Origin: Aspidapion aeneum
Lineage: Eukaryota > Arthropoda > Insecta > Coleoptera > Brentidae
Direction of reading: 5' to 3'
Assembly: GCA_963576565.1 (NCBI GenBank)
Contig: OY755046.1
Span: 56,833,471 to 56,897,470 of the forward strand
Length of the DNA: 64,000 nucleotides
Shown here one piece after another: positions 21,952-33,388 of the stretch; positions within the stretch are counted from its first letter, which is position 1, and every line of letters starts with the position of its first letter. Below the pieces are notes generated by a model, which ran no database searches, was not told where the DNA came from, and saw only the letters and a list, made by a program, of their open reading frames with translations. The translations under genes and the position numbers were made by a program.

Positions 21952-23118
21952 CTATTTTAGTGAATCTAAAAACCCATTAACAGACCTCACACACTGCACG
22001 TAGCATTTTTCAAATCCCTTAGAATCCGAATCCTAAAATAAATAAAGAAAATTAAGTAAACCGCCTTCTGCCACAATTATAAAGGGTTTATTACGGGAAT
22101 ATGATGTTTTTAGAATGTGTATTACTTGTATTTAGACACCCACCAAGGAGTGAAGGCTCATTCAGAATGGCACACGGCTAGAGCAAGTAATATACAGCCA
22201 ATTATAAAAACGTGAAATGTTTGACACTTGACACTTACATAATTATACTGCCGTCCTTAGTAAGACCCACCTATCTACGTTTTCACTTATTTCGAGAGAA
22301 GCGAGTTTAAATGCTTGCCAAGAGTTACATAGTAATAATTTTTTTTTTGTTGGTAAATGTTGATGGGTTTCTAGTAACAATATTTAAGTAATAAAACAAA
22401 AAAAAGGTTACAAATTATTTCCTATTTAAAGCCATTTTCGGTCCTAACTCATTTTTGATTTTCTTTGCAGATAGGTGGGTCTTACTTAGGACGGCAGTAT
22501 AAGTCACAGCCCCCTAAAATTAACATGATCATTCTTTGAAATGCAAGGGATCGATTTTCAAAAATAAAGACAGGTTTCTAGATAGGCCTCATAGTTTATC
22601 AGCTACAGGAGGATTTTAAAATATGTCTGCATTTAGAGAGGATGAAAAATATATAAAAAAGCATTTCACACCAAAATTAAATTAATAAAAAAGTTGTGGG
22701 CGCCCTAGCTAAATGCAAAGTTTTTAAAATCCTCTCGTAGCTGAAAAACCTGGAGGTCGATCAAAAAGCGATTTAGTTATTTAAAGACGTCTCAAAAATT
22801 GAACCCAGTACTAGTCTACTCGTTTTTATCCATCTGGGCTAGAAATACCTTAACAAAACATGAAGTTTGTCCACCCTATATCTTTAATTTCAGTGGCCTG
22901 TGGAAGCTTTTTCGAGAAGTTGCGAATATGTGTTGACTACAAGATTAAACACTTACATAATATGGGTCCCTAATTATCCTTTCCCCTTGTGGGTCGAAAT
23001 CTCCTAGCAGCAAGATTTTAGCTGGTGAACCTCTTGGTTGTTTCGAATTCAGGTCTGAAATGTTTTCTTCGTCCATGCCAAAGATATAGTCGAATTTTGT
23101 GAAGTCATCATCTTTTAT
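21952..23118 (-). CDS. ACP1: Low molecular weight tyrosine phosphatase, last two exons
   Basis: LMW-PTP is a small cytosolic phosphatase. The penultimate exon (23,118-22,957, 54 codons) encodes DDDFTKFDYIFGMDEENISD, then AKILLLGDFDPQGERIIRDP and YY, the family's D-loop with the general-acid Asp in DP and the tyrosine pair. The last exon (22,032-21,952) encodes DSDSKGFEKCYVQCVRSVNG and FLDSLK, then TAG. Acceptors (TTTGCAG, ATTTTAG) and donor (TAT|GTAAGT) are canonical and phase 0. A polyadenylation signal AATAAA follows within 12 bp. The N-terminal P-loop exon (CLGNICRSP-type) was not found in this window's minus strand above 23,118; it may be distant or missed. Convergent with HROB. Confidence 0.9.
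22245..22501. mobile_element. 257-bp MITE with 32-bp TIRs in the LMW-PTP intron
   Basis: Terminal repeats tactgccgtccttagtaaga and its partner at the right end (ending taggacggcagta) pair over about 32 bp with one mismatch. TA flanks both ends. The end word ACTGCCGTCCTTA recurs in the element at 39,250-39,505. Confidence 0.85.
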
Positions 23119-23808
23119 CTGCAAAAATGAAACACAAGGTGCAATGGATAATAAACAAAATAATTATATTGAAATATGTCACCTATATATATATATATAT
23201 ATATAAAATGAATTTATACAGCTAGATAACATATGTACGTTCGGAATAATGTCGAAATTTATACAGCTAGGGACACAAATGTAAGCTAACTTGACAACAT
23301 TGCAATGTGTGCCCATCTGTCCTTGTTTTGTGTCGTTCACAACTACTCGACACGCGTTGATCGGGCGTTTTGACCTGTAGGTATCCTTTGCGAGGAATAA
23401 AACAAATGTGCTAAGGTAAACTGACAGCGGTCTATCTTTTCTAATGTTCAGTTTACTGTGCGAGGAACAAGAATTTCCAATATGTTTGCCAATAATTGTG
23501 GTCTTCCAACTCGCTATGTAGGCACTGGGACCTAATAAGTAAGCGACCTAACCAATTTCAGGATTCGCAGATCGAAGCCCCGCCGTCTGAAACTCACAGC
23601 CAATAATAATTATTTTCAAATGCATCCTTCTTTTAATCATTTATGGCAAAATGTGGCCTTGGTGCCAAATTGCGCTATTATACTTAAAATGACTTGAATC
23701 TAGGGAAGTATTTGCGACAAGGTTAAGTTTGGTTATGTTTCGTTGCTATAAACCAATGTTTACACGTGTCGTGTAAACATTGTATAAACATTGGGCCGCA
23801 AATACTGG
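23119..23808. other. Noncoding, (AT)n microsatellite
   Basis: Contains a TA-dinucleotide run at about 23,181-23,204 and two copies of atttatacagctag (23,212 and 23,258). No exon could be supported, although it is upstream of the LMW-PTP exon and is likely its intron. Confidence 0.5.
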
Positions 23809-24649
23809 GTTACTGATCTACAGGGTGTTAAAATGTTTTCTCTCTATGCAGGTTTGTTTCAAAAATTCTTGGTCCTGTATTATTTTAAAGGAAAAAATTA
23901 TATTTTGCTAGATTTGGACACTAGCGCATCATTTTTAATTGTTTTGCTTGAGAAAAGTCGCTTATTCTTAAAAAATAATGTAAAAGCAAAAAAGGTTATT
24001 GGATGTCTTAGCCTTTTTATGGAGCAGAGAAATAGAAAAGATGAAAAAGCGTGTTGTTGTATGGAAAAGAGACGTCGCGTAACAGAAAAATACAAAACAA
24101 AAATAGAAAGTGTAGAAATGGATGCAATAAGAAGGTCAATGATCATATAAGAAATGAGACCATAAAAGAAAGAATGGGGATCGAGGGAAGCATAACGGAT
24201 TACATCACTAAAAGGCAACTGATAGGTACGGCCATGTACAACGGATGAACGACGAAATATTACCAAAGCAGGTTCTAGAATGGCAAACCAATAGGGCGCA
24301 GAAAAAGAGGGCGTCCTAAACTGGAATGACAACAGCAGTCAATCAAATGAGTAAAAAAAACCTGACAGAAGATGATTGTCAGGATCGAAGGATGTGGAGA
24401 CTATGCGTCTGATAATGTAGAAAAACGTTCTAAACCGACATTAGTTGTAATAGGAAAATTTATCAACGGGGGGGCCACAAAAAAAGTTCAGGAGGAGAAA
24501 GAGGGGTAAAATCCTGAAAATTATCTTCCTGTAGATTCAGTTGGTGTGCATAACCACTTAAGCCCTACAACTTAACCTAGGTTTCTAAAAAACTAAAAGA
24601 ATTAGAAAAAAAAATCCAAAAATAAAGAAACACCCTGTAGATCAGTAAC
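23809..24649. mobile_element. Segment bounded by a perfect 21-bp inverted repeat
   Basis: gttactgatctacagggtgt at 23,809-23,829 has its exact inverted partner at 24,629-24,649. The ACAGGGTGT end word recurs across the window. The enclosed 800 bp contains an RTE-type LINE C-terminal relic. This may be a DNA element carrying a LINE fragment, or two end copies by chance. Confidence 0.6.
23995..24425 (+). pseudogene. RTE-clade LINE, C-terminal relic
   Basis: Across two or three frames the plus strand encodes RNETIKERMGIEGSITDYIT, YGHVQRMNDEILPKQVLEWQ, and then a degraded RGRPKLEW-like end and EDDCQDRRMWRLC. These words are typical of the C terminus of RTE/BovB-like insect retrotransposons. Frameshifts occur near 24,150, 24,225 and 24,290. 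Confidence 0.8.
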
Positions 24650-24944
24650 GAAATCTTTGCGATTATGAAATAAGTCAATAAGTTTTTTCCAAATTTTCAG
24701 TTATTTTTTATAAATAAATCATTATCACAAATCATACAAAATATTGAACTTACAATTTTAAGGTCTTCACACATATTATCAAGGTTAATTAGAATTTTAT
24801 TTAAATTTAATGACAATGTCCAACTAGAAAAAATGGGGTTTTCTCTTCAAAATGTTACTTTAGTCACACCTAAAATTAGTTTTTGACCCGGAATAAAAAG
24901 TTCCACTTTTAGTCCTTGCTGAATAATACCGGGTGGGCCAAAAA

Positions 24945-25900
24945 AAACGGAATACTTTCGAATTATAATACCAATCTAATGGAACAAAATGCACTTTGCA
25001 GTAAATTGATCAGGCTTTTAAGAAAAAATATTACTTTGTTCGCCATCTTAAATGATGGCACATTGAATCAAACTTGACCCTTTAAAGAGACTCGTTTATT
25101 CTTACGTTCCGCAAATTTTTTAGAATGATTTTTGAATTTCTAAAAAAGCCCTGTTTCCGTCACGTCATAAACCATTGAAATCGGTTCAGTGGTTTCCAAA
25201 AAATTATTTTTTTAAATTGTTTTACCAGTTATACAATTGCATTGTCAATTTTGTCTGCAAGTATTTCCCCTTACATGAATTTTTACTGAACCGATTTTAA
25301 TGAAATAAAAATCATTGTGGTAAAGATCGACGGCTCTCTAAAAATATTTATCAAAATTTGCCGCCATCTTGAAATCCGATATGGCGAACTACATAGAATT
25401 TGATCCATAAAGTATTGCTTTTTCTTGTGTTGTAAAACAGTTTTCTTATTTTAATATTTGTATAACTGACCTAGGCTCGCCACATACAACGATAGTTCTC
25501 GAGATATAAATTTCGTTTGTGATCATTACAGAGTAATTCATCTTCACCATGATGCTTTTTATTTTATTAAAATCGGTTTAGTTAAATTATTATATGAGGA
25601 AATGAATGCAGACAGAATTGAAAAGGCAGTCGTAAAAGTGGTAAAACAATAATTGAAAAAAAATATTTTTCGGGAAGCACTAAACCGATTTCAATGATTT
25701 ATACCTTGTTGTGCGTGACGAAAAAGGGCGTTTGTACAAATTCAAACAACATTCTAAAAAATTTGCGGAACATAAGAATAAAAACCCTCTTTGAAGGGCC
25801 AAGTTTAATGCTGTCCACCATTTTAGAATTTAATATGGCGGAAAAAGATATTATTCTTCCAAAAAGTCCGACCAATTTTCCGTAAAGTCCGTTTTTTTTT
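24945..25900. repeat. Large foldback palindrome, arms ~430 bp
   Basis: The left arm (24,945-25,350) and right arm (25,500-25,900) are diverged inverted copies. Matching blocks include ttccgcaaattttttagaat on the left and its reverse complement on the right, the ccattgaaatcggttYagtg block, and ctgaaccgattttaatgaaa. Centre at about 25,420. No ORF of note. Confidence 0.85.
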
Positions 25901-25948
25901 CAAGTAAAAGTTCAAAAATTATAATAAAAAACATTTTGTGTGAAACCA

Positions 25949-26415
25949 ACAGAAACAACTACTTCGAGGGGAAAATACCCCTACCGGCATTAAATTATAA
26001 TGATGGTTTGATGCTTTCGTTGGGAACTTGTTAAAACTGTTTGGTTTTCACTCTCTCCAACGTCGATCACAAGGATACGAATGATCCCCGTCTGGAACAC
26101 GTCCTGAAAATCAGGAACAAGTGATCCATGCCAATCCACGACCGGTTTCGGCCTTTTGCATCAAACCATCAGTATAATTCAATGCCGGTAGGGGTATTTT
26201 CACTCGGAGTAGTTGTTTCTGTTGGTTTCACACAACTTATGCTCTACACGGAGCTATCGCCTACATTCACCTGAGGATGGTCGAAAAGGTCGAAACCGGT
26301 CGTGGATTGGCATGGATCACTTGTTCCTGATTGTCAGGACGTGTTCCAGACGGGGATCATTCGTATCCTTGTGATCGACGTTGGAGAGAGTGAAAACCAA
26401 ACAGTTTTAAAAAAC
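25949..26415. repeat. Composite foldback: two interleaved inverted repeats
   Basis: Inverted pair 1: 25,949-26,013 with 26,158-26,233 (acccctaccggcattaaatt, ggtttgatgc). Inverted pair 2: 26,037-26,150 with 26,295-26,408 (tttggttttcactctctcca, tccacgaccggtttcg). The arms are interleaved rather than nested. Confidence 0.85.
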
Positions 26416-26419
26416 ATTT

Positions 26420-27834
26420 TGCCCGTTTTTTTTGCCTACTCGGTATATCTACCACCATGGCAGATTCAAACAGTATATTTCTTTTAATTTAGATTTTTTT
26501 AAAGATTAATATATCTGATGGGTTTTTTGAGAAATGCCCGAACAGTGAAATTCCCAAAAGAAATATTTAAACAAAAATTTGCTTATCTCTAATTATCTAA
26601 TTATTCCAAACTAAAAAACATTTTTTACTGTAAATATTAATGTGAATATAACTTTACATGTTGGCCTAGTTTTTAAAGATTATTATTATTGGCACGTTTT
26701 TTTGCACTTATGCTTTCAGTGGCACATTTCATGTGATTTCTTGAATATATAAAATATTTATTTACAATATAAGGTAAGAAAATTGGTTAAGTTCATTTTA
26801 ATAAAACAGGATTATCTAAAAATATATATACCCTATAACTTAGGGGCCATAGTGCAGCAGGTGATACAGGAGGTTATTTCTGATAAAAAATTTATATAAC
26901 ATGGGGTCAACACACATCTGTTTTTAAGTTTTTTAAAGCTAAAGGAGTGGGGGAAAAAGGGTTTTACTAAAAAAGAAAATCTGTTATATCCAAATGAATA
27001 TTCAGCTAATTGTGATTCAAAAATGTAGTATACTTTTTTTTGATAAAATTAGAAGTTGAGGAAAAAAATATTTTAAAAAAATTTTTGTTTAATTCTTTTA
27101 AACCATAAGTATCAATAATATTTTATTATTATGTCTCCCTACAGACTTATTTTTAATAACAAAACATATCAAGAAAAAAAATCCGTTTAATATGGCATTC
27201 ATAAAATTTTATACCAAAAAAATAGTTTTTTCTAAAAAAGAATGACTAACTAATTCTTTAAAAAATTATGTTTATTTTTATTTATTTCTCTTGTTCTAAT
27301 ACATGACTTTACCCAATTTCATATTTTACCTGCGTTTTTTTAAGTTATTATCAAAAAAGTTTAAAAAATCGCCAACCATGATGCTCTATATCTCGACAAA
27401 GAAAGGGGTCCGGCCCTTGGAGTAATAAATATTTTTTATTACTCTAAGGTTCTGATTCATGCATTATATGAACTTTTTTTTCTCAGATATGACCTCCTCT
27501 TTCTTTCTCTCTTTCTCTGTATTTTCACCCATTTCTGGTACTTGACAAATTACATATCTTAAAAAATTATACAGGGTATAATTTATATTATTCACCAAAT
27601 TTTAAAAGACGGTGCATGGGGAAGGTCATAGGTAGACAAAAAACGTTCAAATGACTTTTAATTGAAAGTTTTTTATTTTCAAAAATAATTTGTCAAGATT
27701 AGGGGAAAACTGAATTTAAAAAATAACAATACTTTTTCCATACGTATACATTTATAATTAATTTTTTATGAGCTATTAGATTTACAAAAATAATTTTAGA
27801 TATGTTGTTATACAGTCAAAGACGTTTTAAATTG
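26420..27834. other. AT-rich noncoding stretch
   Basis: No gene or recognisable mobile element. It contains T-runs, a pyrimidine tract tctttctctctttctctg near 27,502, and a small hairpin at 27,419-27,453 whose arms (ggagtaataa and ttattactct) resemble the palindrome at 53,581. Confidence 0.5.
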
Positions 27835-29110
27835 CCACTCACTTCTAATAATGTGATTCTAATGAAATTTGGCACCTCGCTCCCTAATAAGGGAGCTGGG
27901 GCAAAAACATCACATTGCCCATATAGCACAATCACGTGTTTAACACGTAAAAAAGGCGTGAGAAAAAAAAAACGTTGATTTTAAAAGCTGCTAGAAATAA
28001 ACGTTTATTTCATATATCAAAACAAGCTTAATAGGTCATTCATTAACGTTATAAAAAATAACGTTGCTAAAAACAGCGTTGGATTAACGCCATTATAAAA
28101 TTAAAACAGCAATGTTTTTACGTTAGTCTCAAGTGATTTTTACGTTAAAATCACATTAGATTCACGCCTCTTCTACACGAATTTTAAAACGCGATTTGCA
28201 TGGCTTTTCTACTGAATATTTTTGAGATTTTACTAGCAGCAGCGCCAACTACTGTCGGGATTTTTCACTTTGACGAAATCTATCAGGCTGTGCTTTGGCC
28301 CCTAAACTACAAAAACCTTTTAAGGAACTGATCCCTGATCCTTCACGATCACGACGCATCTGTTATTAACCTGATAAAGACACATTAATATTCTGTGGAA
28401 GTGTTTACTGTTAAAAAATCTTGTTTAGCTTTTAAAAAAAACATAATGTATATAGATAGATATATAGATATTTTGTCTTGCCTTGAGCGCCATCTTTAAA
28501 ATTGTCTTGAAGTGTTGTAGTCTTAAACTAGTAAACTTTTATAACTTCCTTTCGCGTCTCTTTTACGTTAAAAAAATGTTATTAAAAAAACGTGACCAAA
28601 AAAGACACAGAAAGTTAGTAGGTTTGAGAAGTCTTAATCTAGTGGCGTTTTAGAGGAGTTGTGGAGGACTTTTCAAGTGTGAATTTGGTACATGAAAATA
28701 ACAAGGGTAAAAAATACGTTATATACACAACACCAGAAACTTCAGCAAAAAGTACATTTTTATAGCTTGATTTCTCCTTGTTTTGAAGTTATCTTTAAGC
28801 ATGTAGATTTAACAAAATAAATATTACATGGTATGAGGTTGTTTTCAAGTAAAAAAAACTCTGTTATTTTTGTTCACGTTAATTTAACGTTGGTGTGATT
28901 TTTATGCTATGTGGGTGATCATAATTTTTCTGAAGGACCACGCACTTTGAATAATGTAATAAAATTTGGTATACAAGTTTGTGACCTGGGGCAAAAAAAT
29001 CACGTTGATCTTAGTTTGTTTTTCTGAAGGACTCCCCACTTCGAATAATGTGATTGTAATGAAATTTGGCGTGCAAGTTCGAGAGGTCTAAAGGACTAGG
29101 CACTTCGAAT
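27835..29110. repeat. Interrupted tandem repeat, ~110-125-bp unit
   Basis: About three units carry cacttcKaataatgtgattS, aatgaaatttggc and ggggcaaaaa in the same order (27,838, 28,940 and 29,037). The first two are separated by the 998-bp element inserted at 27,918. Confidence 0.75.
27918..28915. mobile_element. ~1-kb non-autonomous element with CCCAYATAGCA termini
   Basis: The left end cccatatagcacaatcacg and the right end, in reverse complement, cccacatagcataaaaatca form short TIRs followed by aacgtta-rich subterminal sequence on both sides. The element sits inside a tandem repeat unit, and the neighbouring intact unit (28,990-29,030) serves as an empty site: atcacRttgatc. Comparison suggests duplication of only about 2 bp (TG). 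The interior is unusually rich in AACGTT. No ORF. Confidence 0.7.
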
Positions 29111-29517
29111 AACGTAGCATTTATAGATATCAGAAAAAAATTTATTTTTATTCGATTTTTGAAATCAGCCAAAAATTTCCTTTGAAATGACGTATACCAC
29201 TCAATATTTTATCAATATTAATATCAATAAGTATTTTTGTTTTTTTAAATATTTTTTTGCTTTTATTTTATGATTTAATTTGATTGGGTTGATAATTTTA
29301 AAATAATCAAATTAAAAATATTGAAAAAAACAAATTTATAAAAACATCAAAAAAATTTTAAAAATTTAATATTGAGTGTGACAAGTCATTCTAAAGGAAA
29401 TTTTACTCTGATTTTTAAAAATTGAATAAAGGGGGTCATTCCATAAGAAAAATTATAACTTAAGGTAATATCTCAAAAACTAATAAAGATATATAAAAAC
29501 CGAGGGGTCATCAGCTT

Positions 29518-29890
29518 TCAACAGTACTGTACAAATTTCACAACAGGACCCGACAGTACCACGACAGGATCCAACAGTACTCGACAGTACACGACAGTAC
29601 CCAACAGTACTCGACAGTACCACGACAGGACCCAACAGTACTCGACAGTACACGACAGTACCCAACAGTACTCGACAGTGCACGACAGGACCCAACAGTA
29701 CCCGACAGTACCTAACAGTACACGACAGGACCCAACAGTACCCAACAGTACACGACAGTACCCAACAGTACGCGACAGTACACGACAGGACCCAACAGTA
29801 CTCGACAGTACCCAACAGTACACGACAGGACGTAACAGTACGATAGAAGCCAACAGTACACGACAGTACTCGACACAACCGTCTAACCCG
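29518..29890. repeat. Decanucleotide minisatellite, array 1
   Basis: Roughly 37 units of consensus NCRACAGTAC; variants are ccaacagtac, tcgacagtac, acgacagtac and acgacaggac. The variants are mixed in higher-order combinations of about 30-60 bp. Confidence 0.95.
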
Positions 29891-30235
29891 AAACAGTGGC
29901 GTAGATGCGAAAAGACAGGATGACCTTTTTTTTTTTTTTGGTCTCGCAAGATTTGTGAGCGCGGTGCGGTTCCCCAAAGATGATGAGCTTTTTTTTTTTT
30001 TTTGGTCGCAAGATTTGTGAGCGCGGTGCGGTTCCGCAAAGATGATTTTTTGGGTCGCAAGTTTTTTGAGTGCGCCCTAAGGCCCTGTCGGCCTTCCCCA
30101 AACAGGATGACTTTTTTTTTTGGTCGCAACATTTGTGCGCGCGGCGCGGTTCCCCAAAGATGATGAGCTTTTTTTTTTTTTTTTGCTCGCATGTTTTTTA
30201 GGGCGCGCTTTGTCCTTGTCGGACCCCCCCAAGGC

Positions 30236-30440
30236 ACGACGACAGTACTCAACAGGACCCAACAGTACTTGACAGTACACGACAGTACCCAACAGTACTC
30301 GACAGTACACGACAGTACCCAACAGTACACCGACAGGACCCAACAGTACTCGACAATACACGACAGTACCCAACAGTACTCGACAGTACACGACAATACC
30401 CAACAGGACCCAACAGTACACGTCAGGATCCCAGTCCTGT
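30236..30440. repeat. Decanucleotide minisatellite, array 2
   Basis: Roughly 20 units with the same decamer variants and the same orientation as array 1, so the two arrays are direct, not mirror, copies within the element. Confidence 0.95.
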
Positions 30441-30488
30441 TGGACGCTGTACAAAATTTTAGGGTGCCGATGACCCCTCGATAAAAAC

Positions 30489-31500
30489 CGTTTACATATG
30501 TCAATTATTCAAGAAAAATAAATAATAAAGCTCTTTACAGGAAAACAAAATTTTTATAAATAAAAAAGTTAAAGACCCCCTCCCAAAATGCAGACTTCTC
30601 AAAAACACCCCGTAGCTTAAAAACAGATTGCTATATCAAGATGCGGTTTTGACTTTTAAGCTTCTCTTATTATTTGAGCGTCGCAAAGGGCGGTCAGTTT
30701 TTTCCTCTCCCCTAGAAACACTCGAAACCCTCCAAAAACATCGAATCTGGGACACCCTGTACACATTTAAGGGCCCCTTAATAATTACAGAAAATAGTAA
30801 TATTAGCACCACATTTAAAAGTTATTAAAAAAAATTGTAGATTTTAACACACTATCTAAAAAAGAAAAATCCTTTTTTTGGCTTCTCCTACCACCCGTTA
30901 AAGTTTGTTGCATCATTTCAATTACACCCTGTATATCATAAAAGTTAAAAATATATTTGTTTTTTTTTGTGAAGTCCTTTATTATGATCCATCTAAATAT
31001 AAAGTATGTTTTTCAAAACACTTTAATTTCTATATTTAATCATGATTTAATCTAAAAAATCTACTTCTAAAATGCACATCAACAAGATTTATCTTTACAC
31101 CATGTTAATATTACTCCAGCTTAAAAAAGCTGTGATATATGACTACTAATAAAAAACTTCTTTAACTCAGCAGTGAAAGGTAAAGAAAAATTTGATATCT
31201 CTTAAAACAAAGGTACTTTTCTTTTAACACTTTTTATCGAACTAGACTACTAAACCACCCTGTATATTAATTGAGTTTGCTTATTTTCTTAACATGTTAG
31301 TTTAAGACCAAGCAGGAGCGATTCCCAGAAAATCAGAATATAAATCGAAAATTTGTTGTCATTTATACGTAACGTGCACTCAATCCGTGGTATAATGTAC
31401 GACATGCTTCAACTTTTAGTTTTGATGCCCAAAGCGCACTTACGAAATTATATGGTTTTGTATTTTCATGAATCAGGTTATTGGTAATTTTGTACCCAAC
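30489..31500. other. Noncoding stretch with repeated ACACCCTGTA words
   Basis: gacaccctgtacac (30,750), acaccctgtatatc (30,925) and accaccctgtatatt (31,254) mark probable ends of small transposons, but I could not pair them convincingly. No gene seen. Confidence 0.5.
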
Positions 31501-32824
31501 TACGATTAGTAGGTCACAATGTGTCTGAACGAAGTATGGGTTACAGAAAAATGGTTCCAAAAACTAATTGCACATTTTGAATATGGACTCTTTCCTGACT
31601 CCAGAGCGATTCGTATAAATCCTAGCTGATCTTCTCAAATTTTTATTAATTTTTTGCCATTTTTCTAGTTAGTCTAGCCGCTGGCTCCTGTCACGTGCGA
31701 CCTAATATGTGCGTTCAGTTTGACTGCGGGACATTGTTAAGCACCCATAGATGTATAAAAAAAGTATGGTCACGTAGTCAAACTCATGGTCGTTTGGCCG
31801 CCATCTTTGAAAATTACTGCCAAATTGATAGATTTTTTTGTTTAATCTCCCTACTCAGTCATCCGATTTTAATTTTTTAAAGCTTGTTATACTCCTTTTT
31901 TTCAAGGCAAATAAATTTCGTTATTACACATTTTTTATTAAATCAAGTAGTTTTTGAGATATACCAAGATTATTAGTATTTCCGCTCACAAAAGAATTAA
32001 AATAATACCCGTGCTAATTTTATTGTAGCTAAAATCTTACTGACATTTGTTTTTTTGTTTCATAGAAGGCTTTAAACCTTTCACAGAAGAGAATATTGAC
32101 TTTATGTTTTTAAAGTTCGATGGATGGACTCCTAAAGACTCCCTTAAAGAGGGTGGTTTCTAAAACTGTTCACTAGATTACACAAAAAGTGAATTTGCAG
32201 CAAAACGATGCATCCTAGCGAAAAACGTTAAGAATAATTTTTTATAGTACTTTTAATTCCGCATATTCTGATTATTGTCATATCTTTTAGAATTTTTAAG
32301 AAAAAAATCGATTTTGGTGCGAAAACATGGAATTTTTACAAAATTGTATATTTTAGCTGGTTTGTACAGCTAACTATCAAAGCTAGGATGCTAAGTGATA
32401 CATCAGAAGAAGCGAAATTAAAAGTACTATAAAAAAATTATTTCATCGTTTTTCGGTAGGATGCATCGTTTCGCTGCAAATTCACTTTTTCTATAATATT
32501 GTGAACTGTTTCAGAAACTACCCTCTTTCAGGCAGTCTTTAGGGGTACCATCCAACGAACTTTAGAAACATATAGTCAATATCCTCTTCTGTGAAAGGTT
32601 TAAAGCCTTCTATGTAACAAAAAAAACAAATGTCAATAATATTGTAGCTACAATAAAATGAGCATGGGTATTATTTTGACTCGTTTGCGAGCGGAAATAC
32701 TAATATTCCTGGTATATCTCAAAAACTACGTAATTTATCAAAAATTGTGTTATGACAAAATTTGTTTGCCTTTCAGAAAGGAGTAAAACAAGCTTTAAAA
32801 ATTAAAATAGGACCACTGGGTAGA

Positions 32825-33388
32825 TGATTCATATGTGAGTGGGCCTTGCAGCCCTTCCACTGCGACCACCAGTGGGTCTATTGTGGCTCACTTTTGAGTG
32901 GTTTCTCACCACTGTATGCCTAATCCTCCAAAGAGGCCGGCTATCAGTTTGGGTGAGACACTGTTCAGATCTTCTGAGTCGATCTGAGGTTTACCGAAAG
33001 TATTCTGACGTAAACGTGCAATAGCCGGACATTCGCACAGTACATGTCTGACTGTTTCGTCATCCTCCATACAGAGTCTACATTCGGTCTCTTCTGTTAG
33101 TCCCATTCTGTGCATGGGCACTCTCAGTCGACAGTGACCCGTATAAAGACCAGTCACTATACGTATCTCCTGTCTGGTAAGTCCAATAATGTTCCTGGCT
33201 CTGTTTCTACAAGGTCCTTTAATGAACTCTTTAGAGTGAGCCAGTTCTGGTATATTTATCCAGTATTGTTGGAAGCTATTCTCCATCCATTTTAATATGG
33301 TTGATTTAGCAGCATTGTATGATATCCCCAGGGCTGGCTCGGGGCGGAAAAACTCGGCAGATACCGCTTCCCTCGTCATCATCATCAT
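32825..33388 (-). mobile_element. 5'-truncated LINE fragment with 11-bp target duplication
   Basis: The direct repeat cactgggtaga at 32,814-32,824 and 33,389-33,399 flanks it exactly. The opposite arm of the surrounding palindrome shows the uninterrupted site. The 3' end (low coordinate) matches the tail fragment at 12,355-12,427. Confidence 0.9.
32906..33388 (-). pseudogene. LINE ORF2 C terminus (zinc-knuckle region)
   Basis: An open frame of about 160 codons encodes RNIIGLTRQEIRIVTGLYTG, HCRLRVPMHRMGL, and the CCHC motif CRLCMEDDETVRHVLCECPA, which follow the RNase H domain in R1/Jockey-type LINEs. It is a fragment lacking all catalytic domains, yet its frame is intact, so the insertion is recent. 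Confidence 0.85.

Larger units (their letters stand above)
29501..30480. mobile_element. hAT-like non-autonomous element carrying 10-bp minisatellites
   Basis: Ends cgaggggtcatcagc and, at the right, gcYgatgacccctcg are inverted. An exact 8-bp duplication ataaaaac flanks it (29,493-29,500 and 30,481-30,488). The interior has a left decamer array (about 29,518-29,890), five T-tract/GC units of about 60 bp (29,927-30,235), and a right decamer array (about 30,236-30,440). The length of the duplication fits hAT or P superfamilies; the terminal sequence is not one I recognise. Long open frames in several phases are by-products of the decamer. Confidence 0.85.

Noticed and set aside
29480..30504. 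Open frames of up to 328 codons with Cys/Val/Tyr-rich repeats on the minus strand and Thr/Gln/Ser-rich repeats on plus
   Set aside because: They are translations of the 10-bp minisatellite, which is open in several frames; no start context, splice signals or domain supports a protein.
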